Origin: Candidatus Gastranaerophilales bacterium
GTDB taxonomy: Bacteria; Cyanobacteriota; Vampirovibrionia; Gastranaerophilales; Gastranaerophilaceae
DNA: 53,695 nt
Direction: 5' to 3'
NCBI GenBank assembly: GCA_900766355.1
Contig: CAAFVD010000059.1
Location: 1 to 53,695, forward strand
The notes beneath the pieces are model-generated. The model did no database searches. It was not told where the DNA came from and worked only from the letters and a program-made list of their open reading frames with translations. A program made the position numbers and the translations under genes. Positions 24,214-32,629 of this stretch are shown piece after piece (position 1 is the first letter of the stretch; every line of letters begins with the position of its first letter).

Positions 24214-25164
24214 ATGATTATACAATTTTTAAACGCATGTAATTCTTTTAATGACAAAATATTTGCTGGATTTGATTCTATTATAGAGGGCTTGCCAATT
24301 AGCGATTGGCTTATTGATGCAATTCTTGATAGCGTACATATTTTACCACTATTATTTGTTGTTTTTGTCCTAATAGAGGCGATTGAATATTTTTATTCTG
24401 ATAAAATAAATCATTTTATCAAACATACAGAAAAAGCTTCTCCGATAGTTGGGAGTTCTTTAGCAATAATTCCTCAATGTGGGTTTTCTATTATTGCAAG
24501 TACTTTGTATCTCAAAAAATATATGACAAAAGGTACTTTGATAGCAATTTATCTTGCAACATCAGATGAAGCTATCCCAATACTTTTGACTCAACCTAAC
24601 AAGGTACATTATATTATTCCGATAATTACAGTAAAGCTTGCAGTTGCAATATTTGCTGGCTATTTGATTGATTTTGTTTTGAAGGATAAAAAATATACTC
24701 CAGTAAAAGAAAATTTAGACGAAGAAAAAGATATTGGTTGTTGTCATCACTCAGTCATAGAAAGACAACCTAAAGAATTGATAATTCACCCAATAAAACA
24801 TACCTTTAATATTTTTATGTTTATATTAGTAATAACAATTCTACTTAATTTCTTTATAAATGTTTGTTTACAATTCCAATTTGTACATAATATAATCCAT
24901 AATATAAAAGGGTTTGAACCTATTATTACAAGTGTACTAGGTCTAATTCCTAATTGTGCAATTTCAGTTTCGCTAACAATGTTATTGATTAGTGGCAGTC
25001 TAAAATTTAGTTCTGTAATAGCAGGTTTGTTATCAAATGCAGGTCTTGGTATTTTAATATTATTAAAACAAGGTGAAAACCATAAAGATACTATGTTGAT
25101 AATTGCAATAGTGCTTTTAATCAGTATTATTACAGGGTATGTATTACAGCTTGCAGGCATGTAA
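24214..25164 (+). CDS. 10-TM heavy-metal/manganese exporter-like permease
   Basis: 316 residues from ATG 24214; a TTG at 24196 would add six. About eight to ten membrane segments are visible. Two related half-sequences, SSLAIIPQCGFSIIASTLY and SVLGLIPNCAISVSLTMLL, form an internal repeat with PQCG and PNCA motifs, as in the PF11449 family (putative arsenic or manganese exporters). Between the halves lies a cytoplasmic loop with a Cys/His cluster, GCCHHSV, a possible metal sensor. The substrate is not proven by sequence. Confidence 0.75.
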   Translation: MIIQFLNACNSFNDKIFAGFDSIIEGLPISDWLIDAILDSVHILPLLFVVFVLIEAIEYFYSDKINHFIKHTEKASPIVGSSLAIIPQCGFSIIASTLYLKKYMTKGTLIAIYLATSDEAIPILLTQPNKVHYIIPIITVKLAVAIFAGYLIDFVLKDKKYTPVKENLDEEKDIGCCHHSVIERQPKELIIHPIKHTFNIFMFILVITILLNFFINVCLQFQFVHNIIHNIKGFEPIITSVLGLIPNCAISVSLTMLLISGSLKFSSVIAGLLSNAGLGILILLKQGENHKDTMLIIAIVLLISIITGYVLQLAGM

Positions 25165-25181
25165 AAAGAAAAGGAATATTT

Positions 25182-26018
25182 ATGTTTGATATAGGTTCAG
25201 CAATCACAAATACTCTACAAATAAAATGGGTACAAACCTCGCTACATCTTGTTATATTTTGGACTATTATAAAATTTGCAAATATTTTTATAGATAAGTT
25301 CATAAAAAAGCTTTGTATTTATAATGATGATATTGAGTTCAAAAAACAAATTATGACTCTAAAATCAATTATTAAATCTATAGCAGATACTGTAATCGCT
25401 GTATTTGCAGTAATGTTTATTCTTAATAATCTTGGTATTGATATTCGTCCAATCTTAACCGCAGCAGGAGTTTTGGGTGTTGCAGTTGGTCTTGGCGCAA
25501 AAAGGTTTTTTGAAGATATTATAACAGGTCTATCTCTTTTGTTGGAAGGTCAAATAAGGGTTGGTGATTATGTAGAAATCGCTGATAAACAAGGTGTTGT
25601 CGAAAAAGCTGATATAAGAATGGTTCGTCTAAGAGATTTGCAAGGACGAGTTCATTATATAAGAAATGCAATGATTGATGTTGTTACAAATTATACAAGA
25701 GAATTTTCTTATTATTTGTTTGATATCGGTGTAGCTTACAAAGAAAATATCGCAGAAGTGATAAATGTATTGAAGGAAATAGATGAAGAATTTAGAAAAA
25801 ACTCTGATGTGAAACAATATGTCCTTGCCCCAATAGAGATATTCGGCTTAGATTCTTTTGAGGATTCTGCAATAATTATAAAAGCACGTATCAAAACTGT
25901 TCCTATCAAACAATGGGAAGTAGGGCGTGCGTTTAATCTGAGAATTAAAGAAAAATTTGATGAACTAGGAATAGAAATACCTTTCCCTCAACGAACAGTT
26001 CATGTAGAAAATAATTAA
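25182..26018 (+). CDS. mscS: Small-conductance mechanosensitive channel (MscS family)
   Basis: 278 residues. Three membrane segments lie in the first 110 residues; the last is the pore helix PILTAAGVLGVAVGLGAKRFF, rich in Gly and Ala as in MscS TM3. Then LLLEGQIRVGDYVEI and VRLRDLQGRVHYIRNAMI, the cytoplasmic beta domain. It releases solutes on osmotic down-shock. It follows the permease by 17 bases and probably shares its transcript. AAAAGGAAT precedes ATG. Confidence 0.92.
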   Translation: MFDIGSAITNTLQIKWVQTSLHLVIFWTIIKFANIFIDKFIKKLCIYNDDIEFKKQIMTLKSIIKSIADTVIAVFAVMFILNNLGIDIRPILTAAGVLGVAVGLGAKRFFEDIITGLSLLLEGQIRVGDYVEIADKQGVVEKADIRMVRLRDLQGRVHYIRNAMIDVVTNYTREFSYYLFDIGVAYKENIAEVINVLKEIDEEFRKNSDVKQYVLAPIEIFGLDSFEDSAIIIKARIKTVPIKQWEVGRAFNLRIKEKFDELGIEIPFPQRTVHVENN

Positions 26019-26098
26019 ATATAGAAATGTAAACTAAAAAGACAATTTTTTCTTCTTAAATTACTTTATATATTATATAGAATTAAGGAGTTAAAATC

Positions 26099-27457
26099 TT
26101 GAGTTTAATATCATCAGTATCAAATGCTACGGCACAATATAGTGGTATTACAAAAATATTTAAAAAATGTATTTATCAAAATCCAGAGGCACTAGATACA
26201 TTTTTTAGTGCGACTAAAGAGGCAGGTCAAATTATAGGTACAATGCCAAAAGATATTTTGCATGTAAATAAGGGTACAAATTTATCAAGTACAGAAATTG
26301 CAAAAAGATTAAATCAAGTATTTTCTGCAATAAGTCAAGATTTACAAGGCTTTGAAGGTAAAAAACTAGAAACTGCGCAAGGTTTGAATGTTAAAAATTT
26401 TATTGGTACATATTTGCCAAAGCTTGCTAAAATTGATATTCAGCCAGAAAGAGTTCCTAGAATTATATCTGATATGAGGAAAAAATTAACTCCTAAAAAA
26501 GATGTTATAAAACAGATAAATGATACATTATCTGAGAAAATGACATTATTGATGCAAGACAGCGGAGTTATATCTCAAGGGCAAAATGCTAGATTAACAT
26601 ATCTTGGTCAAGGTGTGTTTAAAAATGCCTTTAAGTTTGAAATTTTAAACAAAGAAGGCGAACAGTTAATGCACCCAAAAGTACTACTTTCTTTTAAAGA
26701 TGAAAAAATTATTCAACAAGAAAATGATGCTATATTAGGACTTTTGAAGAGTTATATGACAAAAGTTCCAAAAAGTGAATTTGTATCAAAATTAAATAAA
26801 ATGATTGAAGCAACTCCAACTAAGGTTATTCCAGAAGATAAGCGAGGTTTGTATAAAGAAACTTTAATCAAGATGTATGATGATATTAATAATCAAAATG
26901 GTATCCAAAAATTTGAAAATATCGTAAACGCAAATACGAAATATCAAGCAAAGTATAATGGAATATTACCTGAAAGTAATATTATTATGTATTTAAAACA
27001 TGCAGCAGGTAAACCATTAGAGAAAACAAACTTTATTGATATTTCTTATATTAATCCTAATAAAAGAATTGGACTTGCGGAATATTCAGATGATTTGTTG
27101 CCAAAGGTAACAAAAGAAGTAAATATGAAAAAGATAGGTCTTGTTCATGATGATTTGATAAATAATAAAGACAATCAAGTTGGTGAAAGAGTAATTGATT
27201 ATGGCAATATAAAAATAACAAGAGAAATACTTGCGAATAGTTCTATTGCTAGAAGATTGTATAATAAATTAGGACAAATAAATTATAAAGATGCTGATAT
27301 GACTCAATCTGCTAGAATTAAATATTGGAATAATTTGTATGATAGAGCGATAAATCATAAAATTCCTAACCACAATGAAGTTATAGAAGCTTTGAATGTT
27401 AGTAAAGAACATATTAAACCTGAAAATTATCATTTGTTAAGCGATTTTGTTTCTTAA
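26099..27457 (+). CDS. Protein-kinase-like protein of unknown function
   Basis: 452 residues. TTG at 26099 is the start, with AAGGAG eight bases upstream. Residues 1-160 are helical with no known family. The part from about 165 has kinase-fold signs: a Gly loop YLGQGVFKNAFKFEIL (168-183), a strand with Lys KVLLSFK (Lys200), a helix with Glu208, a catalytic loop VHDDLINNKDN (His350, Asp352) and a metal-binding VIDYGN (Asp367). The spacing is shorter than in most kinases, and the Asn expected five residues after the Asp is not in its usual place. Some bacterial effector kinases show similar reductions. The assignment is by eye. Confidence 0.65.
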   Translation: MSLISSVSNATAQYSGITKIFKKCIYQNPEALDTFFSATKEAGQIIGTMPKDILHVNKGTNLSSTEIAKRLNQVFSAISQDLQGFEGKKLETAQGLNVKNFIGTYLPKLAKIDIQPERVPRIISDMRKKLTPKKDVIKQINDTLSEKMTLLMQDSGVISQGQNARLTYLGQGVFKNAFKFEILNKEGEQLMHPKVLLSFKDEKIIQQENDAILGLLKSYMTKVPKSEFVSKLNKMIEATPTKVIPEDKRGLYKETLIKMYDDINNQNGIQKFENIVNANTKYQAKYNGILPESNIIMYLKHAAGKPLEKTNFIDISYINPNKRIGLAEYSDDLLPKVTKEVNMKKIGLVHDDLINNKDNQVGERVIDYGNIKITREILANSSIARRLYNKLGQINYKDADMTQSARIKYWNNLYDRAINHKIPNHNEVIEALNVSKEHIKPENYHLLSDFVS

Positions 27458-27467
27458 AATTTTATGC

Positions 27468-27496
27468 TTGAAAATATTATCTAATGTTCATATAAT
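27468..27496 (+). promoter_or_regulatory. Promoter upstream of the 63-residue gene and the deaminase
   Basis: TTGAAA (27468-27473), 17-base spacer, perfect TATAAT (27491-27496). It starts just after the preceding stop and drives the two genes at 27516 and 27709. Confidence 0.6.
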
Positions 27497-27515
27497 TGAA
27501 GATATCGAGGTTGTT

Positions 27516-27707
27516 ATGAACGAAAATAATGAAGATAATATTATAGAAAGTTTTGCTAAAAATATTGATAAAGCAAAACTTGCTGGGCAGATTCAAAGTT
27601 ACCTCAAAGGAGGTAAAGAAGGAATGTTCAAAGAAAAGAAATCTGAATTTGAATACAAAAAAGATATTATTAAATTGCTTTTAGAACGGAAACAAAAAGG
27701 GCTTTAG
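27516..27707 (+). CDS. Small charged protein
   Basis: 63 residues from ATG 27516 (CGAGG upstream). An earlier in-frame start at 27447 lies ahead of the promoter and is unlikely. Rich in Lys, Glu and Asn, with a probable helix IESFAKNIDKAKLAGQIQSY. Not recognised. It ends one base before the next gene starts, so the two are coupled. Confidence 0.6.
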   Translation: MNENNEDNIIESFAKNIDKAKLAGQIQSYLKGGKEGMFKEKKSEFEYKKDIIKLLLERKQKGL

Positions 27708-27708
27708 T

Positions 27709-28326
27709 ATGTTTAAAAAAATAATTTGTACAATGTGTTTATGTATGTTGGCATCACTTAGTGTTTTTGCAGGTGAGTATAAGGGAGTGACATCTAATGC
27801 GCCTATAACAAAAACACAGTATGAAACGGCAAGAAAAATTATACTTGAACTTCAAAACGAAACTCCAAAACACTTTAGTGAACATTACGGACCTTTCTAT
27901 GCTGCAATATATGATGAAAAAGGTAATTTAATTGCAAAAGCGCAAAATAGTGTAATCCCAGGGTGTGATTGTACAAATCATGCTGAAATGAATGCAATAA
28001 GACTTGCACAGAAGAAATTAAACACTTATGATTTATCAAAATATAATCTTAGTCTTTATGTAACAGCTGAACCTTGTATTATGTGCGCAGGTGGTATCAT
28101 GTGGTCAGGCATCAAGAATGTATATTTTGGTGTATATTCAAAAGATGTTGAAGCTATTACAGGTTTTGATGAAGGGTATAAACCAAATTGGATTGAACAG
28201 TTTAAACAACGTGGTATAAATGTATATGGTGGTATTGAACAAGAATATGGTAAAAAAGTTCTTGCAAAATATGTAAAAAACGGCAATATCGTCTATAAAC
28301 CAGAACGTAGTAATTGCCGTCATTAA
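27709..28326 (+). CDS. Exported cytidine/guanine-deaminase-family enzyme
   Basis: 205 residues. Residues 1-22 look like a signal peptide (KKIICTMCLCMLASLSVFAG). The rest is a CDA-fold deaminase with zinc ligands His91 and the Glu93 proton shuttle in CTNHAEMNAIRLAQ and Cys123/Cys126 in AEPCIMCAGGIMWSG, the pattern of guanine and tRNA-adenosine deaminases. Enzymes of this family are usually cytosolic, so the signal peptide is unusual; tRNA editing is unlikely outside the cytoplasm and a nucleobase such as guanine is more plausible. It follows the 63-residue gene by one base. Confidence 0.85.
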   Translation: MFKKIICTMCLCMLASLSVFAGEYKGVTSNAPITKTQYETARKIILELQNETPKHFSEHYGPFYAAIYDEKGNLIAKAQNSVIPGCDCTNHAEMNAIRLAQKKLNTYDLSKYNLSLYVTAEPCIMCAGGIMWSGIKNVYFGVYSKDVEAITGFDEGYKPNWIEQFKQRGINVYGGIEQEYGKKVLAKYVKNGNIVYKPERSNCRH

Positions 28327-28360
28327 TAATATGATTGTATAATAATATTTTTTTGTGAAA

Positions 28361-28750
28361 CTACACGTTCCAACCTCGTTTAGTTTTTTCGGTTTTAACT
28401 AATTCATTATTTACAAATGTCATAGTTTTTGTGCTTCCGAAAATTTCTCTACCAAAATCATTACTATTTGATTTATCAATTTCTTTAATTTTTGTATTAG
28501 GTGAAACGGTTTTTGTTGTGTTTGTTTTAGTTCTAAAACCAAACATATTAAGGATTTGTGTTTTTGTATTACCTTCGGCATTTTTACCTGACAATACAAT
28601 TCCTTCACCTTGCCAACGGCGTTGGTAAATTTCAGTATAGCCTTCTGATTTCATTTTTTTAGCCATTTTGTTTGCAGTAAATCCGCCTTGTGCGTTTAAG
28701 TTTTTGATTTGGCGCATTAAATTGAAAGGTTGTGTTCCTATTTTTGACAT
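28361..28750 (-). CDS. Small basic hypothetical protein
   Basis: 129 residues, strongly basic, rich in Lys, Thr and Asn. No known family. The sequence IYQRRWQGEGIVLSGKNAEG in the middle and a C-terminal TFVNNELVKTEKTKRGWNV recall small bacterial structural proteins. AGGAG lies nine bases before ATG, and a TATAAT on the minus strand at 28774-28769 may be its -10. Expected cytoplasmic. Confidence 0.65.
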   Translation of the reverse strand: MSKIGTQPFNLMRQIKNLNAQGGFTANKMAKKMKSEGYTEIYQRRWQGEGIVLSGKNAEGNTKTQILNMFGFRTKTNTTKTVSPNTKIKEIDKSNSNDFGREIFGSTKTMTFVNNELVKTEKTKRGWNV

Positions 28751-28833
28751 AATGTTTACTCCTATACTATTATATTAAGCTTTTATTTTATTTAAAACTC
28801 GTAAATATTGATTTTGCTATTATTTATATTTAT

Positions 28834-28890
28834 GTAAACGATATCGTGATTTTTGTAACGATATAACCAATTTTTCTCAAAATAATTGGT
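28834..28890. promoter_or_regulatory. Direct and inverted repeats upstream of adhE
   Basis: GTAAACGATAT (28834-28844) and GTAACGATAT (28855-28864) form a near-direct repeat; the first includes the palindrome ACGATATCGT (28838-28847). ACCAATT (28866-28872) and AATTGGT (28884-28890) form a perfect inverted pair. It lies in the 298-base gap between two diverging genes, about 55 bases before the adhE promoter. A regulator site is plausible but unproven. Confidence 0.4.
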
Positions 28891-28944
28891 ATAAAGAAAA
28901 TATAAAGTTTTATCAATAATTCTCAATATTTACAACAATACCCT

Positions 28945-28972
28945 TTGACATAATAATTTTTAGATGTACGAT
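28945..28972 (+). promoter_or_regulatory. Candidate promoter for adhE
   Basis: Perfect TTGACA (28945-28950), 16-base spacer, TACGAT (28967-28972). It would give a leader of about 70 bases with AAAGGAG before the start. Confidence 0.5.
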
Positions 28973-29048
28973 ATTTAATAAGTGTAAAAATCACAATAAA
29001 CAAAGACTTAATACTTTTATACAAACGGTAATAAAAAGGAGATTAAAA

Positions 29049-31700
29049 ATGCCAAAAACTAAAAGTTCAAAAGTTGAAAAGTTAGAAAAAGACTTGGCAG
29101 CAGGTTCTTTGGTTGATAGCCCTGAAGCTTTAGAAATCTTAATTCAAAAAGTTCACAAGGCTCAACGTATCTTTTCAAAATTTTCACAAGAAAAAGTAGA
29201 TGCAATTTTCAAAGCTGCAGCAACTGCAGCTGACAAAGCTCGTATTCCTTTAGCTAGAATGGCTATCGAAGAAACTGGCATGGGTGTTTTAGAAGATAAA
29301 ATCATCAAAAACCACTTTGCATCTGAATATATTTATAATAAACACAAAAATGCTAAAACTTGCGGCATTATCAAAGAAGATAAAGCTAACGGTATAAAAA
29401 TTGTTGCAGAACCTTTAGGTGTAATTGCTGGTATTGTTCCAACAACAAACCCTACATCTACAGCTATTTTTAAATCATTAATCGCTTTGAAAACAAGAAA
29501 TGCAATTATCTTCTCACCACACCCTAGAGCTAAGAACAGCACAATAGCTGCTGCAAAATTAGTTTTGGAAGCTGCTGTTAAGGCAGGTGCTCCAGAAGAT
29601 ATTATCGGTTGGATTGATACTCCATCAATTGAACTTTCAAGCATGTTAATGCACCACGCATCAATTGATTGTATTTTAGCAACTGGTGGCCCTGGTATGG
29701 TTAAGGCTGCTTATTCATCAGGTAACCCTGCATTAGGTGTTGGCCCTGGTAACACATCTGCTGTTATTGATGAAACTGCTGATATCAAAATGGCTGTTTC
29801 TTCAATTCTTATGTCAAAAACATTTGATAACGGTATGATTTGTGCATCTGAACAATCAGTTGTTGTTGTTAAAGATGTTTATGAAGAAGTTAAAAAAGAA
29901 TTCTTATACAGAGGTGCTTACCTTGTAAGTGCAGAAGATGAAAAGAAAATGATAGCATTACCTTTCATCGATCCAAAAAGAGGTACAGCTCACCCTGACA
30001 TCGTTGGTCAAAGCGCTCATAAAATTGCTGAACTTTCAGGATTCAAAACTCCTGAAGATGCAAAAATCTTATTAGCAGAAAGACCAAAAGTAGATTGGGA
30101 AGACCCATTCTCTAGAGAAAAATTATCTCCAATCTTAACTATGTACAAAGCTAACAACTACGAAGAAGCTTCTGAAATGGCTTATGAACTTATCAGCAAA
30201 GGTGGTGCAGGTCACACAGCAGTTCTTTATACAGATGCTAGATCTCAAGAAAGAATTGATAAATATGCTGAAAAAATGCCTACTTGTAGAGTATTGATTA
30301 ATACTCCATCATCACAAGGTGGTATTGGTGATTTATACAACTTTAAGTTAGAACCATCATTAACTCTTGGTTGTGGTTCTTGGGGCGGCAACGCAGTATC
30401 AGGAAACGTTGGCGTTGAAAACTTATTGAACTACAAAACCGTTGCTGAAAGGAGAGAAAACATGTTATGGTTCAAAGTTCCTTCTAAAGTTTACTTCAAG
30501 AGAGGTGCTACTGACCTAGCTCTACGTGAACTTCAAGGTAAAAAACGTGCATTTATCGTAACAGACAGATTCTTATTTGATTCTGGTGCAGTAAATAGCA
30601 TCGTTAATGTATTAGATGATATCGGAATTGAATATCAAATCTTCTTTGATGTTAAACCAGATCCAACATTATCTACAATTAATCAAGCTATGGCTATGAT
30701 TAATACATTTGAACCTGATGTAATCATTTCATTAGGTGGTGGTTCTCCAATGGACGCAGCTAAAATTATGTGGTTAATGTATGAACAACCTGATACAAAC
30801 TTTGAAGATATTTCTATGAGATTTATGGATATCAGAAAAAGAATTTGTCGTATCCCTGAATTGGGTAAAAAAGCAACTATGGTTGCAATCCCTACAACAT
30901 CAGGTACAGGTTCTGAAGTTACACCTTTCGCTATTATTACAGATGACGAAACTCATGTAAAATATGCGATTGCAGATTATGCTTTAACACCTAATATGGC
31001 TATTATTGACCCTAACTTCGTTGATGGTATGCCAAAAGGTTTGACAGCATCTTCTGGTATTGACGCTTTAGTTCACGCTTTCGAAGCTTATGTATCTTGT
31101 ATGGCTACAAACTTTACAAATTCAAATGCTTTAGAAGCTACTAAATTAATCTTCAGATACTTAGAAAGAAGCTACAAAGAAGGCGCTCACGATCCTATCG
31201 CTAGAGAAAAAATGCACTATGCAGCAACAATCGCTGGTATGGCATTTGCAAACTCATTCTTAGGATTATGCCACTCTATGGCTCACAAACTTGGTGCAAT
31301 GTATCATGTTCCACACGGTATAGCTAATGCATTGTTATTCAGACAAATTATCAAATTCAACTCATCTGATAAACCAAGAAAACAAGCAATCTTCCCTCAA
31401 TACAAGTTCCCTTGTGCAAAAACTAAATACGCACAAATCGCTGATGAACTTGGCTTAGGTGGTAAGAATGATGATGAAAAAGTTGAATTGCTAATCAAAG
31501 CAGTTGATGACTTGATGGATAGATTGAACTTACCAAAATCTATTAAAGAATTTGGTATTGACGAAAAAGAATTCTTCGACAATCTAGACGAATTAGTTGA
31601 ATTAGCATTCGACGATCAATGTACAGGTGCTAACCCTGTATATCCTCTAATGGAACAAATCAAACAACTTTATACAGATGCTTATAACGGTGTTGTATAA
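29049..31700 (+). CDS. adhE: Bifunctional acetaldehyde-CoA/alcohol dehydrogenase
   Basis: 883 residues, full-length fusion. The N-terminal aldehyde dehydrogenase (1-~440) has the catalytic Cys265 in NGMICASEQSVV and GPGNTSAVID. The C-terminal iron alcohol dehydrogenase (~455-883) has GGGSPMDAAKIMW, TTSGTGSEVTPFAI, and the iron-binding His742, His746 and His756 in GLCHSMAHKLGAMYHVPHG. It turns acetyl-CoA into ethanol and re-oxidises two NADH. Codon usage is cleaner than in neighbours, as for a highly expressed gene. AAAGGAG precedes ATG. A strong terminator follows, then rex. Confidence 0.98.
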   Translation: MPKTKSSKVEKLEKDLAAGSLVDSPEALEILIQKVHKAQRIFSKFSQEKVDAIFKAAATAADKARIPLARMAIEETGMGVLEDKIIKNHFASEYIYNKHKNAKTCGIIKEDKANGIKIVAEPLGVIAGIVPTTNPTSTAIFKSLIALKTRNAIIFSPHPRAKNSTIAAAKLVLEAAVKAGAPEDIIGWIDTPSIELSSMLMHHASIDCILATGGPGMVKAAYSSGNPALGVGPGNTSAVIDETADIKMAVSSILMSKTFDNGMICASEQSVVVVKDVYEEVKKEFLYRGAYLVSAEDEKKMIALPFIDPKRGTAHPDIVGQSAHKIAELSGFKTPEDAKILLAERPKVDWEDPFSREKLSPILTMYKANNYEEASEMAYELISKGGAGHTAVLYTDARSQERIDKYAEKMPTCRVLINTPSSQGGIGDLYNFKLEPSLTLGCGSWGGNAVSGNVGVENLLNYKTVAERRENMLWFKVPSKVYFKRGATDLALRELQGKKRAFIVTDRFLFDSGAVNSIVNVLDDIGIEYQIFFDVKPDPTLSTINQAMAMINTFEPDVIISLGGGSPMDAAKIMWLMYEQPDTNFEDISMRFMDIRKRICRIPELGKKATMVAIPTTSGTGSEVTPFAIITDDETHVKYAIADYALTPNMAIIDPNFVDGMPKGLTASSGIDALVHAFEAYVSCMATNFTNSNALEATKLIFRYLERSYKEGAHDPIAREKMHYAATIAGMAFANSFLGLCHSMAHKLGAMYHVPHGIANALLFRQIIKFNSSDKPRKQAIFPQYKFPCAKTKYAQIADELGLGGKNDDEKVELLIKAVDDLMDRLNLPKSIKEFGIDEKEFFDNLDELVELAFDDQCTGANPVYPLMEQIKQLYTDAYNGVV

Positions 31701-31714
31701 TTTTGATTAATATT

Positions 31715-31746
31715 AAGAGCAAGGAGAATTCTCCTTGCTCTTTTTT
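31715..31746 (+). terminator. Terminator after adhE
   Basis: Perfect 14-bp palindromic stem AAGAGCAAGGAGAA / TTCTCCTTGCTCTT followed by a T-run. It separates abundant adhE mRNA from rex, which starts 16 bases later, so some read-through may feed rex. Confidence 0.9.
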
Positions 31747-31761
31747 AAGAGAACTTTAATT

Positions 31762-32391
31762 ATGGTAGATAGATTTTCAAACAAAGTAATAAGCCGTTTA
31801 ACTTTATATCATTGTGTTTTGGTAGATTTTATAGAACAGGGAATTGAATATGTTTCTAGTATGAAACTTTCTAAACTTTTGAATATTGATGATTCTCAAA
31901 TTCGTAAAGATATAAAATTACTTGAATATAAAGGTAGATGTAAGGTTGGTTATTCTGTAAAGGAATTAAAAGAAGTTATCGAGAAAAAGCTAACATTTAG
32001 CAAGACAAAAGATGTTTTTATTGTTGGTGCTGGTAACTTAGGGCTTGCATTGGCTAAAAATGATAATTTTGACTATTACGGGTTTAATATTCTTGCTTTG
32101 TTTGATAGTAATGATTTAAAAACAGGCATCAGTATTGATGATAAACAAATTTTTCATATCAGTAAACTTCCTGATTTGACTCAAAGATTAGGGGTTGAGA
32201 TTGCAATTTTAACTGTGCCTCATCAACAGGCTCAAAAAGTTGCTGATTTTTTGATAGAATCAGGTATAAAATATATATGGAATTTCACACAATGTATATT
32301 AGATGTTCCTGATGATATTCATGTATGGAATGAAAACTTAATTGGTCATTTTGTACAATTAACTATTGACGATACACACATTGAAAGCTAA
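31762..32391 (+). CDS. rex: Redox-sensing transcriptional repressor Rex
   Basis: 209 residues from ATG 31762; an upstream in-frame TTG at 31735 lies inside the terminator stem and is unlikely. The N-terminal winged helix (SRLTLYHCVLVDFIE, DSQIRKDIKLLE) is followed by a Rossmann domain with VFIVGAGNLGLALAKN for NAD(H). VPDDIHVWNENLIGHFVQL is the C-terminal swap helix. Rex releases DNA when NADH is high and typically represses adhE and hydrogenase genes. Lying between these, it probably regulates both sides. There is no clear ribosome site. Confidence 0.95.
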   Translation: MVDRFSNKVISRLTLYHCVLVDFIEQGIEYVSSMKLSKLLNIDDSQIRKDIKLLEYKGRCKVGYSVKELKEVIEKKLTFSKTKDVFIVGAGNLGLALAKNDNFDYYGFNILALFDSNDLKTGISIDDKQIFHISKLPDLTQRLGVEIAILTVPHQQAQKVADFLIESGIKYIWNFTQCILDVPDDIHVWNENLIGHFVQLTIDDTHIES

Positions 32392-32397
32392 AATATT

Positions 32398-32628
32398 ATG
32401 AACGAGATTAAAATTTGTATGGGTAGCTCTTGTTATGCAAGAGGTAACGATGAAAACATAGAAACACTTGAAAATTACATAAACGAACATAAAGAAGATT
32501 CAAAGATTGAACTTATTGGGCTAAGATGTACTAATAAATGTGAAAAAGGCCCGATAATTATAATCAATGGTAAAGAATACTGTAACATAAGTTATTTGGA
32601 ACTCAAAAAAATATTAGAGGAATTATAA
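32398..32628 (+). CDS. Thioredoxin-like [2Fe-2S] ferredoxin
   Basis: 76 residues. Cys pattern CMGSSCYARG near the N-terminus and CTNKCEKGP in the second half, as in the thioredoxin-like 2Fe-2S domain of NuoE/HydC proteins. It would carry electrons to or from the hydrogenase encoded next. It starts six bases after rex without a ribosome site, and ends one base before the next gene. Confidence 0.8.
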   Translation: MNEIKICMGSSCYARGNDENIETLENYINEHKEDSKIELIGLRCTNKCEKGPIIIINGKEYCNISYLELKKILEEL

Positions 32629-32629
32629 C

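Noticed and set aside
28751..29048. Classical Rex operator before adhE
   Set aside because: No TTGTGA-N8-TCACAA or TTGTTAA-N4-TTAACAA was seen; a single CACAA half near 28992 is not enough.
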